Below, piece after piece: positions 1 through 7,029 of a stretch of DNA of 64,000 nucleotides (within the stretch, counting starts at the first letter, position 1; every line of letters begins with the position of its first letter). The translations under genes were made by a program, and so were the position numbers. The stretch comes from Planctomycetia bacterium. Its GTDB lineage: Bacteria > Planctomycetota > Planctomycetia > Pirellulales > UBA1268. The stretch covers positions 1-64,000 of the forward strand of contig JAPLNR010000063.1 in NCBI GenBank assembly GCA_026401035.1. Reading direction: 5' to 3'. The notes beneath the pieces were generated by a model. That model was not told where the DNA came from. It saw nothing but the letters and a program-made list of their open reading frames with translations, and did no database searches.

Positions 1-59
1 GCAATTTCCGCGGCTCCGAGCATGTCACCGCCGGCGAACAATACGGCCAGCCGGCTCAT
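1..59 (-). CDS. Possible 5' end of a gene running off the window
   Basis: Reading leftward from an ATG at 59, an open frame of 19 codons runs to the window edge and begins MSRLAVLFAGGDMLGAAEIA. It is open to the edge and follows trpC on the same strand after two palindromic repeats. I do not recognise the family, and so short a stretch could be open by chance in DNA of this G+C content. Confidence 0.3.
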   Translation of the reverse strand, partial: MSRLAVLFAGGDMLGAAEI

Positions 60-69
60 GACAGACCAT

Positions 70-91
70 GACAGGCTAAAGCCCGTCCTAC
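70..91 (-). repeat. Dispersed 22-bp palindromic repeat, copy 1
   Basis: On the minus strand this reads GTAGGACGGGCTTTAGCCTG followed by TC. It is a variant of the GTAGGACAGGCTTCAGCCTG-TC repeat found exactly at 14080 and 19888. It lies 26 bases beyond the copy that carries the trpC stop codon. Its stem (GGGCT/AGCC) would form a hairpin in the trpC transcript. Confidence 0.7.
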
Positions 92-117
92 TTTCCGGAC
101 AGCAAGCGCCGTGCCGA

Positions 118-138
118 ACAGGATTGAGCCTGTCCTAC
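118..138 (-). repeat. Dispersed palindromic repeat overlapping the trpC stop codon, copy 2
   Basis: On the minus strand it reads GTAGGACAGGCTCAATCCTG then T. The TAG at the start is the trpC stop codon (135-137). Two other genes in the window (stops at 14083 and 19891) end on the same repeat in the same register. The stem ACAGG/CCTGT could act as a 3' hairpin. Confidence 0.75.
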
Positions 139-917
139 TTTCCCAGCAGGGCCGCGGCGGCCCTGCCCGGATCGGGGCTCTTCAGGAGCGACTCGCCGAC
201 GAGCATCGCGCCGATCCCCGCGGCCTCGAGCCGCTCGACGTCGGCCCGGCTGCGAATCCCGCTCTCGGCCACGAGCACGACCGCCTCCGGCACCCGTTCC
301 CGCAACCGGAGCACATGGTCGAGATCCGTCGTCATCGTCTTGAGATTGCGATTGTTGATGCCCACGAGCGTGGCCCCGAGGTCGAGCACCCGCGGCAGCT
401 GCTCCGCGTCGTGCAGTTCCACCAGCGGCGTCATGCCGAAGTCGATGATGTCGCGATAGAGGCTCCGCAGGTGGCAGTCGTCGAGGCACTCCGCGATCAG
501 CAGGACCGCGTCGGCCCCGTGGGCCCGGGCCTCGAGCACCTGGTAGCGATCGACGATGAATTCCTTGCGGAGCACCGGCAGCGGCACGGCGATCCGCGCC
601 GCCTCAAGGTCGATGAGGCTGCCGCCAAAATCCCAGCCATCGGTGAGCACCGACAGGGCCGCGGCGCCGGCCGCCGCGTAGCCGCGGACAACATCCTCGA
701 TCGTCGCCCCGGGCCGGATCTCGCCGGCCGACGGACTCTTCCGCTTGAACTCCGCGATCAGCCTGACCGCTCCGGGCGCCGACACGGCCGCGAAGAAATC
801 CCGCACCACCGGCGCCGCCGCGAGCCGCCCCTCGAGCGCCGCGGTCGGCACCCGCTCCCGCGCAAGCGCCACTTCCTTCCGCTTCCGCTCCACTATTTTT
901 TCAAGAATCGATGTCAT
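135..917 (-). CDS. trpC: Indole-3-glycerol phosphate synthase
   Basis: TrpC closes the indole ring of 1-(2-carboxyphenylamino)-1-deoxyribulose 5-phosphate in tryptophan synthesis, in the cytoplasm. The 260-residue product has the usual family length. It shows the (beta/alpha)8 barrel motifs AEFKRKSPSAGEI (catalytic Lys region), LRKEFIVDRYQ, GINNRNLKT and VAESGIRS in the right order. I chose the ATG at 917 (MTSILEKIV) because homology starts there; the frame stays open upstream but runs into a repeat element. The stop TAG is part of a dispersed palindrome. Upstream on the same strand lie purH and a sensor kinase, but a 250-bp gap with a structured repeat separates trpC from purH, so separate transcription is possible. 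Confidence 0.95.
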   Translation of the reverse strand: MTSILEKIVERKRKEVALARERVPTAALEGRLAAAPVVRDFFAAVSAPGAVRLIAEFKRKSPSAGEIRPGATIEDVVRGYAAAGAAALSVLTDGWDFGGSLIDLEAARIAVPLPVLRKEFIVDRYQVLEARAHGADAVLLIAECLDDCHLRSLYRDIIDFGMTPLVELHDAEQLPRVLDLGATLVGINNRNLKTMTTDLDHVLRLRERVPEAVVLVAESGIRSRADVERLEAAGIGAMLVGESLLKSPDPGRAAAALLGK

Positions 918-961
918 GAGCCTCGTTATAGCAAGCCGGGGGGCCTTCTCATGGTGCCGCT

Positions 962-1144
962 CGCCCAATCCGGGTTTCTGCAGAAAGACGGCAGGCGCGG
1001 GGCTGCCTGTGCCCTCTCGCGGGCTATGGAAGCGAGCGCAGGCAGGATGCCGAAAGCGAAGCGGACATGCAGTGAGCGGAGGACAGGATGTCCGAAGCGA
1101 ACGTCCGCCGAGAGGGCACAGGCAGCCCCGTGCCGGGTTGGGCG
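962..1144. repeat. Structured repeat element, copy A (21-bp perfect inverted arms)
   Basis: The arms at 999-1019 and 1109-1129 are perfect 21-bp inverted complements. A second outer pair (CGCCCAATCCGG at 962 and CCGGGTTGGGCG at 1133) flanks them. Inside are two short hairpins with a GGA loop: GGCA-GGA-TGCC, and GGACA-GGA-TGTCC followed by GAAGCGAACGTCC. The same layout recurs at 10659, 17627 and 42966 with different arm sequences. It sits between purH and trpC. No coding frame explains it. Confidence 0.8.
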
Positions 1145-1168
1145 CGAAGAGCCCTGCGTCGCGAGGGG

Positions 1169-2863
1169 CTAGTGCCTGAAGTGCCGCCGCGCCGTAAACA
1201 CCATCGGAATCCCGGCCGCATCGGCCGCCGCGATCACCTCGCCGTCGCGCTTCGAGCCGCCCGGCTGGATGATCGCCGCGATGCCGGCCCGCTTGATCAG
1301 TTCGATCGAGTCGGGAAACGGAAAGAAGGCATCGGAGGCGAGCACGCCCCCCCGCGCCCGATCGCCGGCCTTCTCCAGCGCGATCCGCGTGGCATCGACG
1401 CGGCTGGTCTGACCGATGCCGGCGCCGACCAGGCTCGTGCCCTGGCAGACGGCGATCGCATTGCTCGTGAGCCGTCGCACCATCGTGAAGGCGAAGCCGA
1501 GCGGCTGGGTGAGTGCCGGCGGCGGTGCCGTCTTCGTCACCACCTTCCAGGCGGCGGGATCGTCGCAAAGAACGTCGGGCCGTTGGGCCAGAATCGCGCC
1601 GGCGATGCTGCGGAGTTCCATGCCGCCGGTGGCATCCCACGGGTCGCCCGCCGGCACCTCGACGAGCCGCACGCTCGCCTTCCACGTGGGCTTCGTCGTG
1701 AGCAGTTCGACGGCTTCCTTCTCGAAGGCGGGCGCCGCGATCACCTCAACAAAGAGCCCGGGCACGAGCAGCAATTCTGCGCAGGCGCGGTCAAACGTGC
1801 GGTTCACCGCCACGATCGAGCCGAAGGCGCTGATGGGATCAGCCGCCAACGCCGTGGCCAGCGCGGCCGCGATCGTGGTGGCACTGGCCGCGCCGCAGGG
1901 ATTGGTGTGTTTCACGACGACAGCGGCGGGCTCTTCGATGAGCCCGGCGAGCCGGGTGGCCCCGTCGAGATCGAGCAGATTGTTGTAGGACAGCTCCTTG
2001 CCGCAGAGTTGCCTGAGACCCGCAAGGCCGAGGTGGGTGCCCACGGGGGCATAGAGCGCGGCCGACTGGTGTGGATTTTCACCATACCGCAGCGGCAGCC
2101 GCCGCTCGAGTTCGAGCGTGAAGCGGGCCGCCAGCGGCGGCTCGTCGGTCGACTCATTGTTCCTGTCGTTCGCCCCGGCGGCCGCGGCCTGGCTTCGAGC
2201 CGGTTCGGCCACGAGCCCGGCATGGCGGGCCATCCACTGGGAGATCACGGCGTCGTAGCCGGCCGTGTGCTCGAAGGCGCGGGCCGCGAAGAGACGCCGC
2301 TCGGCAAGCGTGGTGCCACCGCGTTCGAGTGCCGCGACGAATTCCTCATATTGGTCGGGGCTCGTCACCACCGCGGTGAAGGCATGATTCTTGGCGGCTG
2401 CCCGCACGAGGCTCGGGCCGCCGATATCGATCAGCTCGATGGCCTCGGCCGGCTGGCAGTCGGGCTTGGCGATCACGGTCTCGAAGGCGTAGAGATTGAC
2501 AATCACCGCATCAAACCGCTCGATGCCGTGCTGGGCGAGCACCTCGAGGTCATCGGGCCGGTCGCCCCGGGCGAGGATGCCGGCGAAGATGTTGGGGTGG
2601 AGCGTCTTCACGCGGCCGTCGAGCACTTCGGGGAAGCCGGTGATCGCGGAGACGTCTTCGACCTCGACACCGTGGCTGGCCAACGCCGTGCTCGTGCCGC
2701 CGGTGCTGGCGACCCGCACGCCCGCGGCCTTCAGGGCCCTGGCGAGCCGGTCGATGCCGGTCTTGTCGAACACGCTGACGAGCACCCGCCGGATCGGCAC
2801 GACATCGATGGCGGGAGTGGTGGGCCTGTGGACGCCGTGGGGAGCGGTATGCGTTGGGTTCAT
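1169..2863 (-). CDS. purH: Bifunctional AICAR transformylase / IMP cyclohydrolase
   Basis: PurH carries out the last two steps of IMP synthesis: formyl transfer to AICAR, then ring closure. The 564-residue product is slightly longer than the usual 510-530. The N-terminal MGS-like cyclohydrolase domain (about 20-220) shows RRVLVSVFDKTGI, STGGTSTAL and NLYAFE. The transformylase domain follows, with VVVKHTNPCGAA as its signature and FPDSIELIKRAGIAAIIQPG near the C-terminus. A run of about 35 residues rich in Ala, Asn and Glu links the domains. I chose the ATG at 2863 (MNPTHTAP); an in-frame start 21 codons upstream is possible. The kinase gene upstream on the same strand ends 113 bp away. Confidence 0.95.
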   Translation of the reverse strand: MNPTHTAPHGVHRPTTPAIDVVPIRRVLVSVFDKTGIDRLARALKAAGVRVASTGGTSTALASHGVEVEDVSAITGFPEVLDGRVKTLHPNIFAGILARGDRPDDLEVLAQHGIERFDAVIVNLYAFETVIAKPDCQPAEAIELIDIGGPSLVRAAAKNHAFTAVVTSPDQYEEFVAALERGGTTLAERRLFAARAFEHTAGYDAVISQWMARHAGLVAEPARSQAAAAGANDRNNESTDEPPLAARFTLELERRLPLRYGENPHQSAALYAPVGTHLGLAGLRQLCGKELSYNNLLDLDGATRLAGLIEEPAAVVVKHTNPCGAASATTIAAALATALAADPISAFGSIVAVNRTFDRACAELLLVPGLFVEVIAAPAFEKEAVELLTTKPTWKASVRLVEVPAGDPWDATGGMELRSIAGAILAQRPDVLCDDPAAWKVVTKTAPPPALTQPLGFAFTMVRRLTSNAIAVCQGTSLVGAGIGQTSRVDATRIALEKAGDRARGGVLASDAFFPFPDSIELIKRAGIAAIIQPGGSKRDGEVIAAADAAGIPMVFTARRHFRH

Positions 2864-2976
2864 GAACCAATTAGACCAGCCGCAAGGCGATGGAAAAGCC
2901 CATTGAAAAACTCTGGGCGGGCACACGGCGGCGGCCCACTGCTCGCAGCCAAACCCGCTCGGCAGAGCCCGTCGAC

Positions 2977-3909
2977 TTACGCCGCGGGCAGGTCGACTTC
3001 CAGCACCGTGCCGCGGTCGGGCGACCTATCCTTCACGGTCACCTTGCCACGCAGTTGCTTGACGAGCGACCTCACGAGAAACAGGCCGAGGCCGGTGCCG
3101 GGCGTCGACCGCTCCAGTTCGCTGCCGAGTCGCGTGAACCGGCGAAACACGTTGGCCCGCTGCGCGAGCGGTATGCCCGGGCCGTTATCGGCCACGCGGA
3201 CGACGATCCGGCCCTTGGGCTTCGACTCCACCGTCACCTCGACCTGTGGATGGGGCAGCGAATACTTGACGGCGTTGTCGATGAGATTGCGAAACACGAT
3301 CTCGAGATCGGCCTCGCGGCCTCGCACCAGCGGAACATCCGCCGCCGGCCAGCAGTCGATCCGGATGCTTTCGGCCGGCACCTGGTGCCGCTGGATGGCG
3401 GTCTCGCGGGCCCGTTCGAGCACGGGCGCGAGCGACGCATGCTCGAAGCCCTGGGCTGGACGCCGCTGGAGCGTCTTGGCGGCGTCGAGCAGGTGGTCGA
3501 TGAGCGTGTCGAGCCGCTCCACGTCCTGCAGCATGAAGCGGTGGAAGTCGGCCTGCTGCTCCGCCGAGACGGGCCGGCGGGTGAGTGTCTGCAGGTAGAG
3601 CTTGAGCGAGGCCAGCGGGCTCTTGAGTTCGTGCGTGACGCTGTCGATAAAGTTGCTCTGCCGCTGCGAGAGAGCGATCGCCTTCACCGTGAGCGCGAGA
3701 TAGATGATCACGCCCACCAGCACGAGCACGAGCAACGCCACACCCACGCCCAGCGTCGCCCAATAGAAGACCGCGTTCTTCGAGCCGAGCGCCGCCGCGA
3801 TGCTCACGAGCACCCAGCCCACGCCCAGCGTGATGATCGATCCAATGAGCACGACGCCGAGCAGGATCGGCCAGCCGAGCGAGCGACGCGGTTCCAAGGG
3901 AGGCTCCAT
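2977..3909 (-). CDS. Membrane sensor histidine kinase
   Basis: A 310-residue HisKA/HATPase kinase. Two hydrophobic segments (about 13-40 and 47-75) form a short membrane hairpin with almost no extracytoplasmic loop, so the signal is probably sensed in or near the membrane or through a partner. The H-box is VTHELKSPLASLKLYLQTL, with the phospho-accepting His near residue 93. The N-box is RNLIDNAVKYS, then VADNGPGIP and TGLGLFLVRSL for ATP binding. No response regulator is adjacent. The start at ATG 3909 (MEPPLEPRRS) keeps the first membrane segment intact. It precedes purH on the same strand. Confidence 0.88.
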   Translation of the reverse strand: MEPPLEPRRSLGWPILLGVVLIGSIITLGVGWVLVSIAAALGSKNAVFYWATLGVGVALLVLVLVGVIIYLALTVKAIALSQRQSNFIDSVTHELKSPLASLKLYLQTLTRRPVSAEQQADFHRFMLQDVERLDTLIDHLLDAAKTLQRRPAQGFEHASLAPVLERARETAIQRHQVPAESIRIDCWPAADVPLVRGREADLEIVFRNLIDNAVKYSLPHPQVEVTVESKPKGRIVVRVADNGPGIPLAQRANVFRRFTRLGSELERSTPGTGLGLFLVRSLVKQLRGKVTVKDRSPDRGTVLEVDLPAA

Positions 3910-3997
3910 ACCGGAGGACAAACGATCCGCGTATGCTACATCCCCTGCGTCACACAGTACGACCACGAGTCTACGCGAGCACCCCTGCCCCAAACCG

Positions 3998-4507
3998 ATG
4001 AAGCCCACCGGCCCCCACGCGCCGCTCACGCTCGCCATCGGCCCAACGGAGATCGTCTTCACATGGAGCGGCGACCGCTGGACGCACCACGTCGCGACCC
4101 GTGACGCCGGCACGTGGCAGTCGGTCGAGGGTCCGCGGCCGGAAGACGGCGACCAGCGGTGGCCCGCGTCGCCGGTGCTCGTGGAGCTCTCGACGCTGCA
4201 GACGGCTGCCGGGCCGGCGATCCTCGGCGTGGGCCTGGCCGGACGGTCGCACTTCTCGGCGAGCATCGGCCCCGACCCCGAACAACCCGACCGCATCCGC
4301 TTTGAGATCGCCTGTCGGTTCAACGAACCGCCGGTCTGGCTCGGGACGACCTATCGGGGGCCGGTGAAAACCGTCTCCGTACGGCCGCGGATCGCGTCGC
4401 CGGCGGCACCGGCCACCGTGCAGTGGGGCTATTCCTTCGGGCCAGCGGGGCTGGCTGCGGCGGACGGTTTTGCGACCAGCGAACCGGCGGCGCCGGGGCG
4501 TCACTGA
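3998..4507 (+). CDS. Conserved hypothetical protein, 169 residues
   Basis: Divergent from the sensor kinase, starting at MKPTGPHAPL. No signal peptide or membrane segment is visible. The sequence reads like a beta-rich soluble protein (LAIGPTEIVFTWSGDRWTHH, PVLVELSTLQTAAG, LGVGLAGRSHFSASI). It repeats no recognisable catalytic motif, and I do not recognise the family. An in-frame start about 66 codons upstream exists, but it would overlap the kinase gene and add low-complexity residues. Confidence 0.6.
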   Translation: MKPTGPHAPLTLAIGPTEIVFTWSGDRWTHHVATRDAGTWQSVEGPRPEDGDQRWPASPVLVELSTLQTAAGPAILGVGLAGRSHFSASIGPDPEQPDRIRFEIACRFNEPPVWLGTTYRGPVKTVSVRPRIASPAAPATVQWGYSFGPAGLAAADGFATSEPAAPGRH

Positions 4508-4592
4508 CCGCACCTTGCGATCGTCGCGGTAATCGATCAGATTCGTGGTGTTTTCGGCCCCGTTTCTCGCGCAGGCTTTTCGGAACACGACC

Positions 4593-5207
4593 ATGTTTGA
4601 CGTCATCGAGCGGCTGAAGTCGGATTGGACCGACAAGTATGTCGTGATCAACTCCCTCGCCCCGGAGCTCGCCCGCTTCGCGAAGACCACCGGCCAGGTG
4701 AAGACGGTCAACATGAACGGCCGCTGCCTGGTCGAGTTTGATCAGTACAACAACATCGGCTGGTACGACATCGATCCGTCGGCGCTCAAGATCGTGCCGA
4801 AGCCGCTGCCCAAGCCGCCGGAGGAGAAGCCGGCCAAGGCAGCCGCCAAACCAGCCGCGAAGCCGGCCGCCGCCAAGCCCGCCGCAGCTGCTGCTCCCGG
4901 CGCGAAGAAACCCTCCACGGCCGACATCCTCGCGGCTGCCCGCGCGAAGGCCGGCGGCGCACCCGCTCCTGCGAAGCCCGTCGGAGCCAAGCCTTCCACC
5001 GCCGACATTCTGGCCGCCGCCCGCGGCAAGAAGGTCGCGGCAGAGCCAGCCGCGGCCGTGGAGCCGGAGCCTGCGGCCGAAGAGGCGGCAGCACCGGAGC
5101 CGACGGTGACCGCACCGCAGCCGAAGAAGCCGGCCGCAGCCGGCGCGGCCCCCACGACCACGGCCGACAAAATCGCCTGGTGCCGCGCCAACGACGCCAA
5201 GGGCTGA
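4593..5207 (+). CDS. Protein with N-terminal beta-rich domain and repeated KPSTADILAAAR motif
   Basis: A 204-residue product in two parts. Residues 1-70 (MFDVIERLKSDWTDKYVVIN to DPSALKIVPKP) look like a small globular domain, possibly binding RNA or protein. The rest is low-complexity Ala/Lys/Pro-rich sequence that contains the motif KPSTADILAAAR twice (about residues 108-121 and 139-152) and ends with TADKIAWCRANDAKG. The repeated amphipathic motif in a flexible tail suggests multivalent binding to one partner. Known function: none that I can name. It is cytoplasmic, as there is no signal peptide. Confidence 0.7.
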   Translation: MFDVIERLKSDWTDKYVVINSLAPELARFAKTTGQVKTVNMNGRCLVEFDQYNNIGWYDIDPSALKIVPKPLPKPPEEKPAKAAAKPAAKPAAAKPAAAAAPGAKKPSTADILAAARAKAGGAPAPAKPVGAKPSTADILAAARGKKVAAEPAAAVEPEPAAEEAAAPEPTVTAPQPKKPAAAGAAPTTTADKIAWCRANDAKG

Positions 5208-5222
5208 TCCGTTTGGCAGGCC

Positions 5223-5256
5223 GCCGGCCTGCAGCAGTCACGATTCGCAGGCCGGC
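5223..5256. terminator. Inverted repeat between two genes, terminator-like
   Basis: A perfect 10-bp stem, GCCGGCCTGC / GCAGGCCGGC, with a 14-base loop lies 15 bases after the preceding stop codon. It has no T-run, so it is either a weak terminator or an mRNA-stabilising hairpin. Confidence 0.45.
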
Positions 5257-5300
5257 GTCCACTCGACCGGCACCCATCACCGTTCAGGAGGAACACCCAT

Positions 5301-5768
5301 ATGCGAAACCTTGTCCGCGCGACCGCCGTGGCCCTGCTCTGCCTTGCCGGCTGTGGCCGGATCGCCAATCATCCGCTCGTGGTCGTGGCAAAGGAGGAGG
5401 TGGCGAAAAACCCGCGGGTAGTCGAACTGCTCGGGGAACCGGTCACCTTGAGTCCCACCGTCACCGGCAGGGCCAATGAGACCGACGGCATCGCCGCCAT
5501 GCAGTTCGAGATCCGGGGGGCGAAGGGAAGCGGCATCGTGATCGTCGAAGGCAAGAAACTGGGACCGGACTGGGGCGTGACCTTGCTCGATGTTCGTCCA
5601 GCCGACGGCGGTCAGCATCTGCATCTCGCGGCCGACCTGAACGAACGCACCGGCACCGACACGCCGAAGTTCGATCCGGCTGCCGCAGCCAATCAGCCGT
5701 CCACGCCATCCGCCCCCCCTCCGGGCGATATCGAGATCACACTGCCACCCGGCGCACCTGGGCAGTAG
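5301..5768 (+). CDS. Lipoprotein with cytochrome c oxidase assembly factor 1 (Coa1)-like domain
   Basis: A 155-residue exported lipoprotein. MRNLVRATAVALLCLAGCGR has a lipobox LAGC with Cys18 as the likely lipid anchor. The middle (about 30-110: HPLVVVAKEEVAKNPRVVEL, GEPVTLSP, GSGIVIVEGKKLGPDWGVTL) matches the Coa1/Tim21-like fold by pattern. The C-terminal 35 residues are Pro/Ala-rich. A clear ribosome binding site, AGGAGGA, lies 10 bases before the ATG and fixes the start. The Coa1 assignment is from memory of the family and has not been tested. Confidence 0.72.
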   Translation: MRNLVRATAVALLCLAGCGRIANHPLVVVAKEEVAKNPRVVELLGEPVTLSPTVTGRANETDGIAAMQFEIRGAKGSGIVIVEGKKLGPDWGVTLLDVRPADGGQHLHLAADLNERTGTDTPKFDPAAAANQPSTPSAPPPGDIEITLPPGAPGQ

Positions 5769-5864
5769 CACCGCTGCAGTCCTTCAGGACGAGCGTGAAG
5801 CGGCAGCGATGATGCCGGCAAAATGCCGTGTGCGCGGGGATTTTTTCCCTTACGGGCCAAATGT

Positions 5865-5892
5865 TTGACTCGCGCAAGCAAGGGTCCATAAT
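5865..5892 (+). promoter_or_regulatory. Sigma70-like promoter for the small protein at 6105
   Basis: TTGACT (5865-5870) and CATAAT (5887-5892) are separated by 16 bases, close to the vegetative consensus. An AT-rich stretch (TTTTTTCCC) lies just upstream. It would give a leader of about 205 bases before the ATG at 6105. Confidence 0.55.
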
Positions 5893-6104
5893 GTTTAAGT
5901 CCTGTTCGACCTGCCTCCCGCCGCGGCGCCCTTGGCCGTCCCATCCGCGGGGTGCATGACGATCCTGGCCGTTTGCCGGCCGCGATCGTGATCGACATGC
6001 ATGTTGAATCGACAACTGGAAATAAAAGCCCGGAGGCCTGGGAGCGTCCCAGGGCCTTGATGGGTGAAGGAATCCACTTTTTAAACAGGAGCTGTTTCGT
6101 TCCG
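5893..6104 (+). other. Long 5' leader with hairpin
   Basis: The untranslated stretch between the predicted promoter and the small gene holds a 7-bp hairpin, CCTGGGA-GCG-TCCCAGG (6036-6052), followed by AAGGAATCC and AACAGGAGCTG. The frame of the gene is open upstream to an ATG at 5952, but those residues look non-homologous. The leader is long enough for regulation of translation; I recognise no riboswitch class. Confidence 0.4.
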
Positions 6105-6332
6105 ATGGCCCGCATCCGCAACGTCTTTGAAATCATTGAGCTCTACGGTCACGACGAAAATTTCGAGCCGCACACCACGCCGGAGTTCACCCCGACCAGT
6201 GCGCCGGCCGGCTCCAGGCAGAAGCTCGACATCCTCGCCGAGCGGATTCAGCGCGGCATGCCCCTCTGGCACCCTGAGGATTCGACCGAATCCTCGGCGG
6301 CGCTGTTGGTGGCCGCCGGTGATGATCGCTAG
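6105..6332 (+). CDS. Small conserved protein, 75 residues
   Basis: Begins MARIRNVFEIIELYGHDENF. The first 30 residues are mixed alpha/beta and strongly acidic, followed by a Thr/Pro-rich linker and a helix, KLDILAERIQRGMPLWHPED. It has no signal peptide. The ATG at 6105 is preceded by AGGAG 14 bases away, a little long. The sequence resembles small proteins of unknown function that I associate with Pirellulales; I cannot name a role. It is convergent with smpB. Confidence 0.65.
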   Translation: MARIRNVFEIIELYGHDENFEPHTTPEFTPTSAPAGSRQKLDILAERIQRGMPLWHPEDSTESSAALLVAAGDDR

Positions 6333-6377
6333 TTTCAGCCGCCACCAGACGGCTGGGGCGGGCTGATACCCGTCGAA

Positions 6378-6917
6378 TCACCGCTCTCCGCGGCCGCGTC
6401 CCCGGCCGCGGAGAGCGGTTTCGATGTCTCGCTTCGCGGTCGCCGCCTTGAGTTTTTCGCGCTTATCGTGAGTCTTGCGGCCGCGGCCGATCCCCATCAG
6501 CACCTTCACGCGGCCGTTCTTGAAGTACATCTTTAGTGGCACCAGCGTGAGACCTTTTTCATACGCGAGGCCGGCAAACTTGCCGATCTCCCGGCGGTGC
6601 ATGAGGAGCTTGCGCGGCCGCTTCGGCTGGTGGTTGAGCTGATTGGCCTTCTCGTATTCGGGGATGTCGCAGCCGATGAGCCACACCTCCGAGCCGTTGA
6701 CGCGGCCGTAGGCATCCTCCAGCGACATCTTGCCGGCCCGCAGGCTCTTCACCTCGCTGCCCACCAGCGCGATCCCACATTCGAGCGTGTCGATGACCTC
6801 GTATTCGTGCCGCGCGCGGCGGTTCTCCGCGATGACCTTTTCGGCCGGCTTGTCGTCAGCCTTCGACTTGCCGGCAGACTTGCCGGAGGAGGGTTTGGTG
6901 GGTTTCGGGGCGGCCAA
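6378..6917 (-). CDS. smpB: SsrA-binding protein
   Basis: SmpB binds tmRNA and loads it onto stalled ribosomes in trans-translation. The core (KVIAENRRARHEYEVIDTLE, GIALVGSEVKSLRAGKMSLE, DAYGRVNGSEVWLIGCDIPE, RPRKLLMHRREI, LTLVPLKMYFKNGRVKVLMG) and the basic tail GRGRKTHDKREKLK are typical. The start is uncertain. The only ATG (7031) overlaps the first bases of the divergent gene and adds an unlikely N-terminus, so I chose the in-frame TTG at 6917, giving 179 residues. A Lys/Pro-rich stretch of about 25 residues precedes the conserved domain. No ssrA gene is in the window. Confidence 0.93.
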   Translation of the reverse strand: MAAPKPTKPSSGKSAGKSKADDKPAEKVIAENRRARHEYEVIDTLECGIALVGSEVKSLRAGKMSLEDAYGRVNGSEVWLIGCDIPEYEKANQLNHQPKRPRKLLMHRREIGKFAGLAYEKGLTLVPLKMYFKNGRVKVLMGIGRGRKTHDKREKLKAATAKRDIETALRGRGRGRGER

Positions 6918-7029
6918 GGGATTCGTGCTCGTTTGTGGGCAGCGGTATGCGAACAGATTACACTTTAGACTTTGGTTCGGTTCGGTTTCCCCTCCTTCCG
7001 CCGCCAGCCTCCCGACTCTCGGAGTGCCC

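Noticed and set aside
111-1172. 353-codon plus-strand frame opposite trpC
   Set aside because: It is antisense to a well-supported trpC and has Arg/Pro-rich shadow composition.
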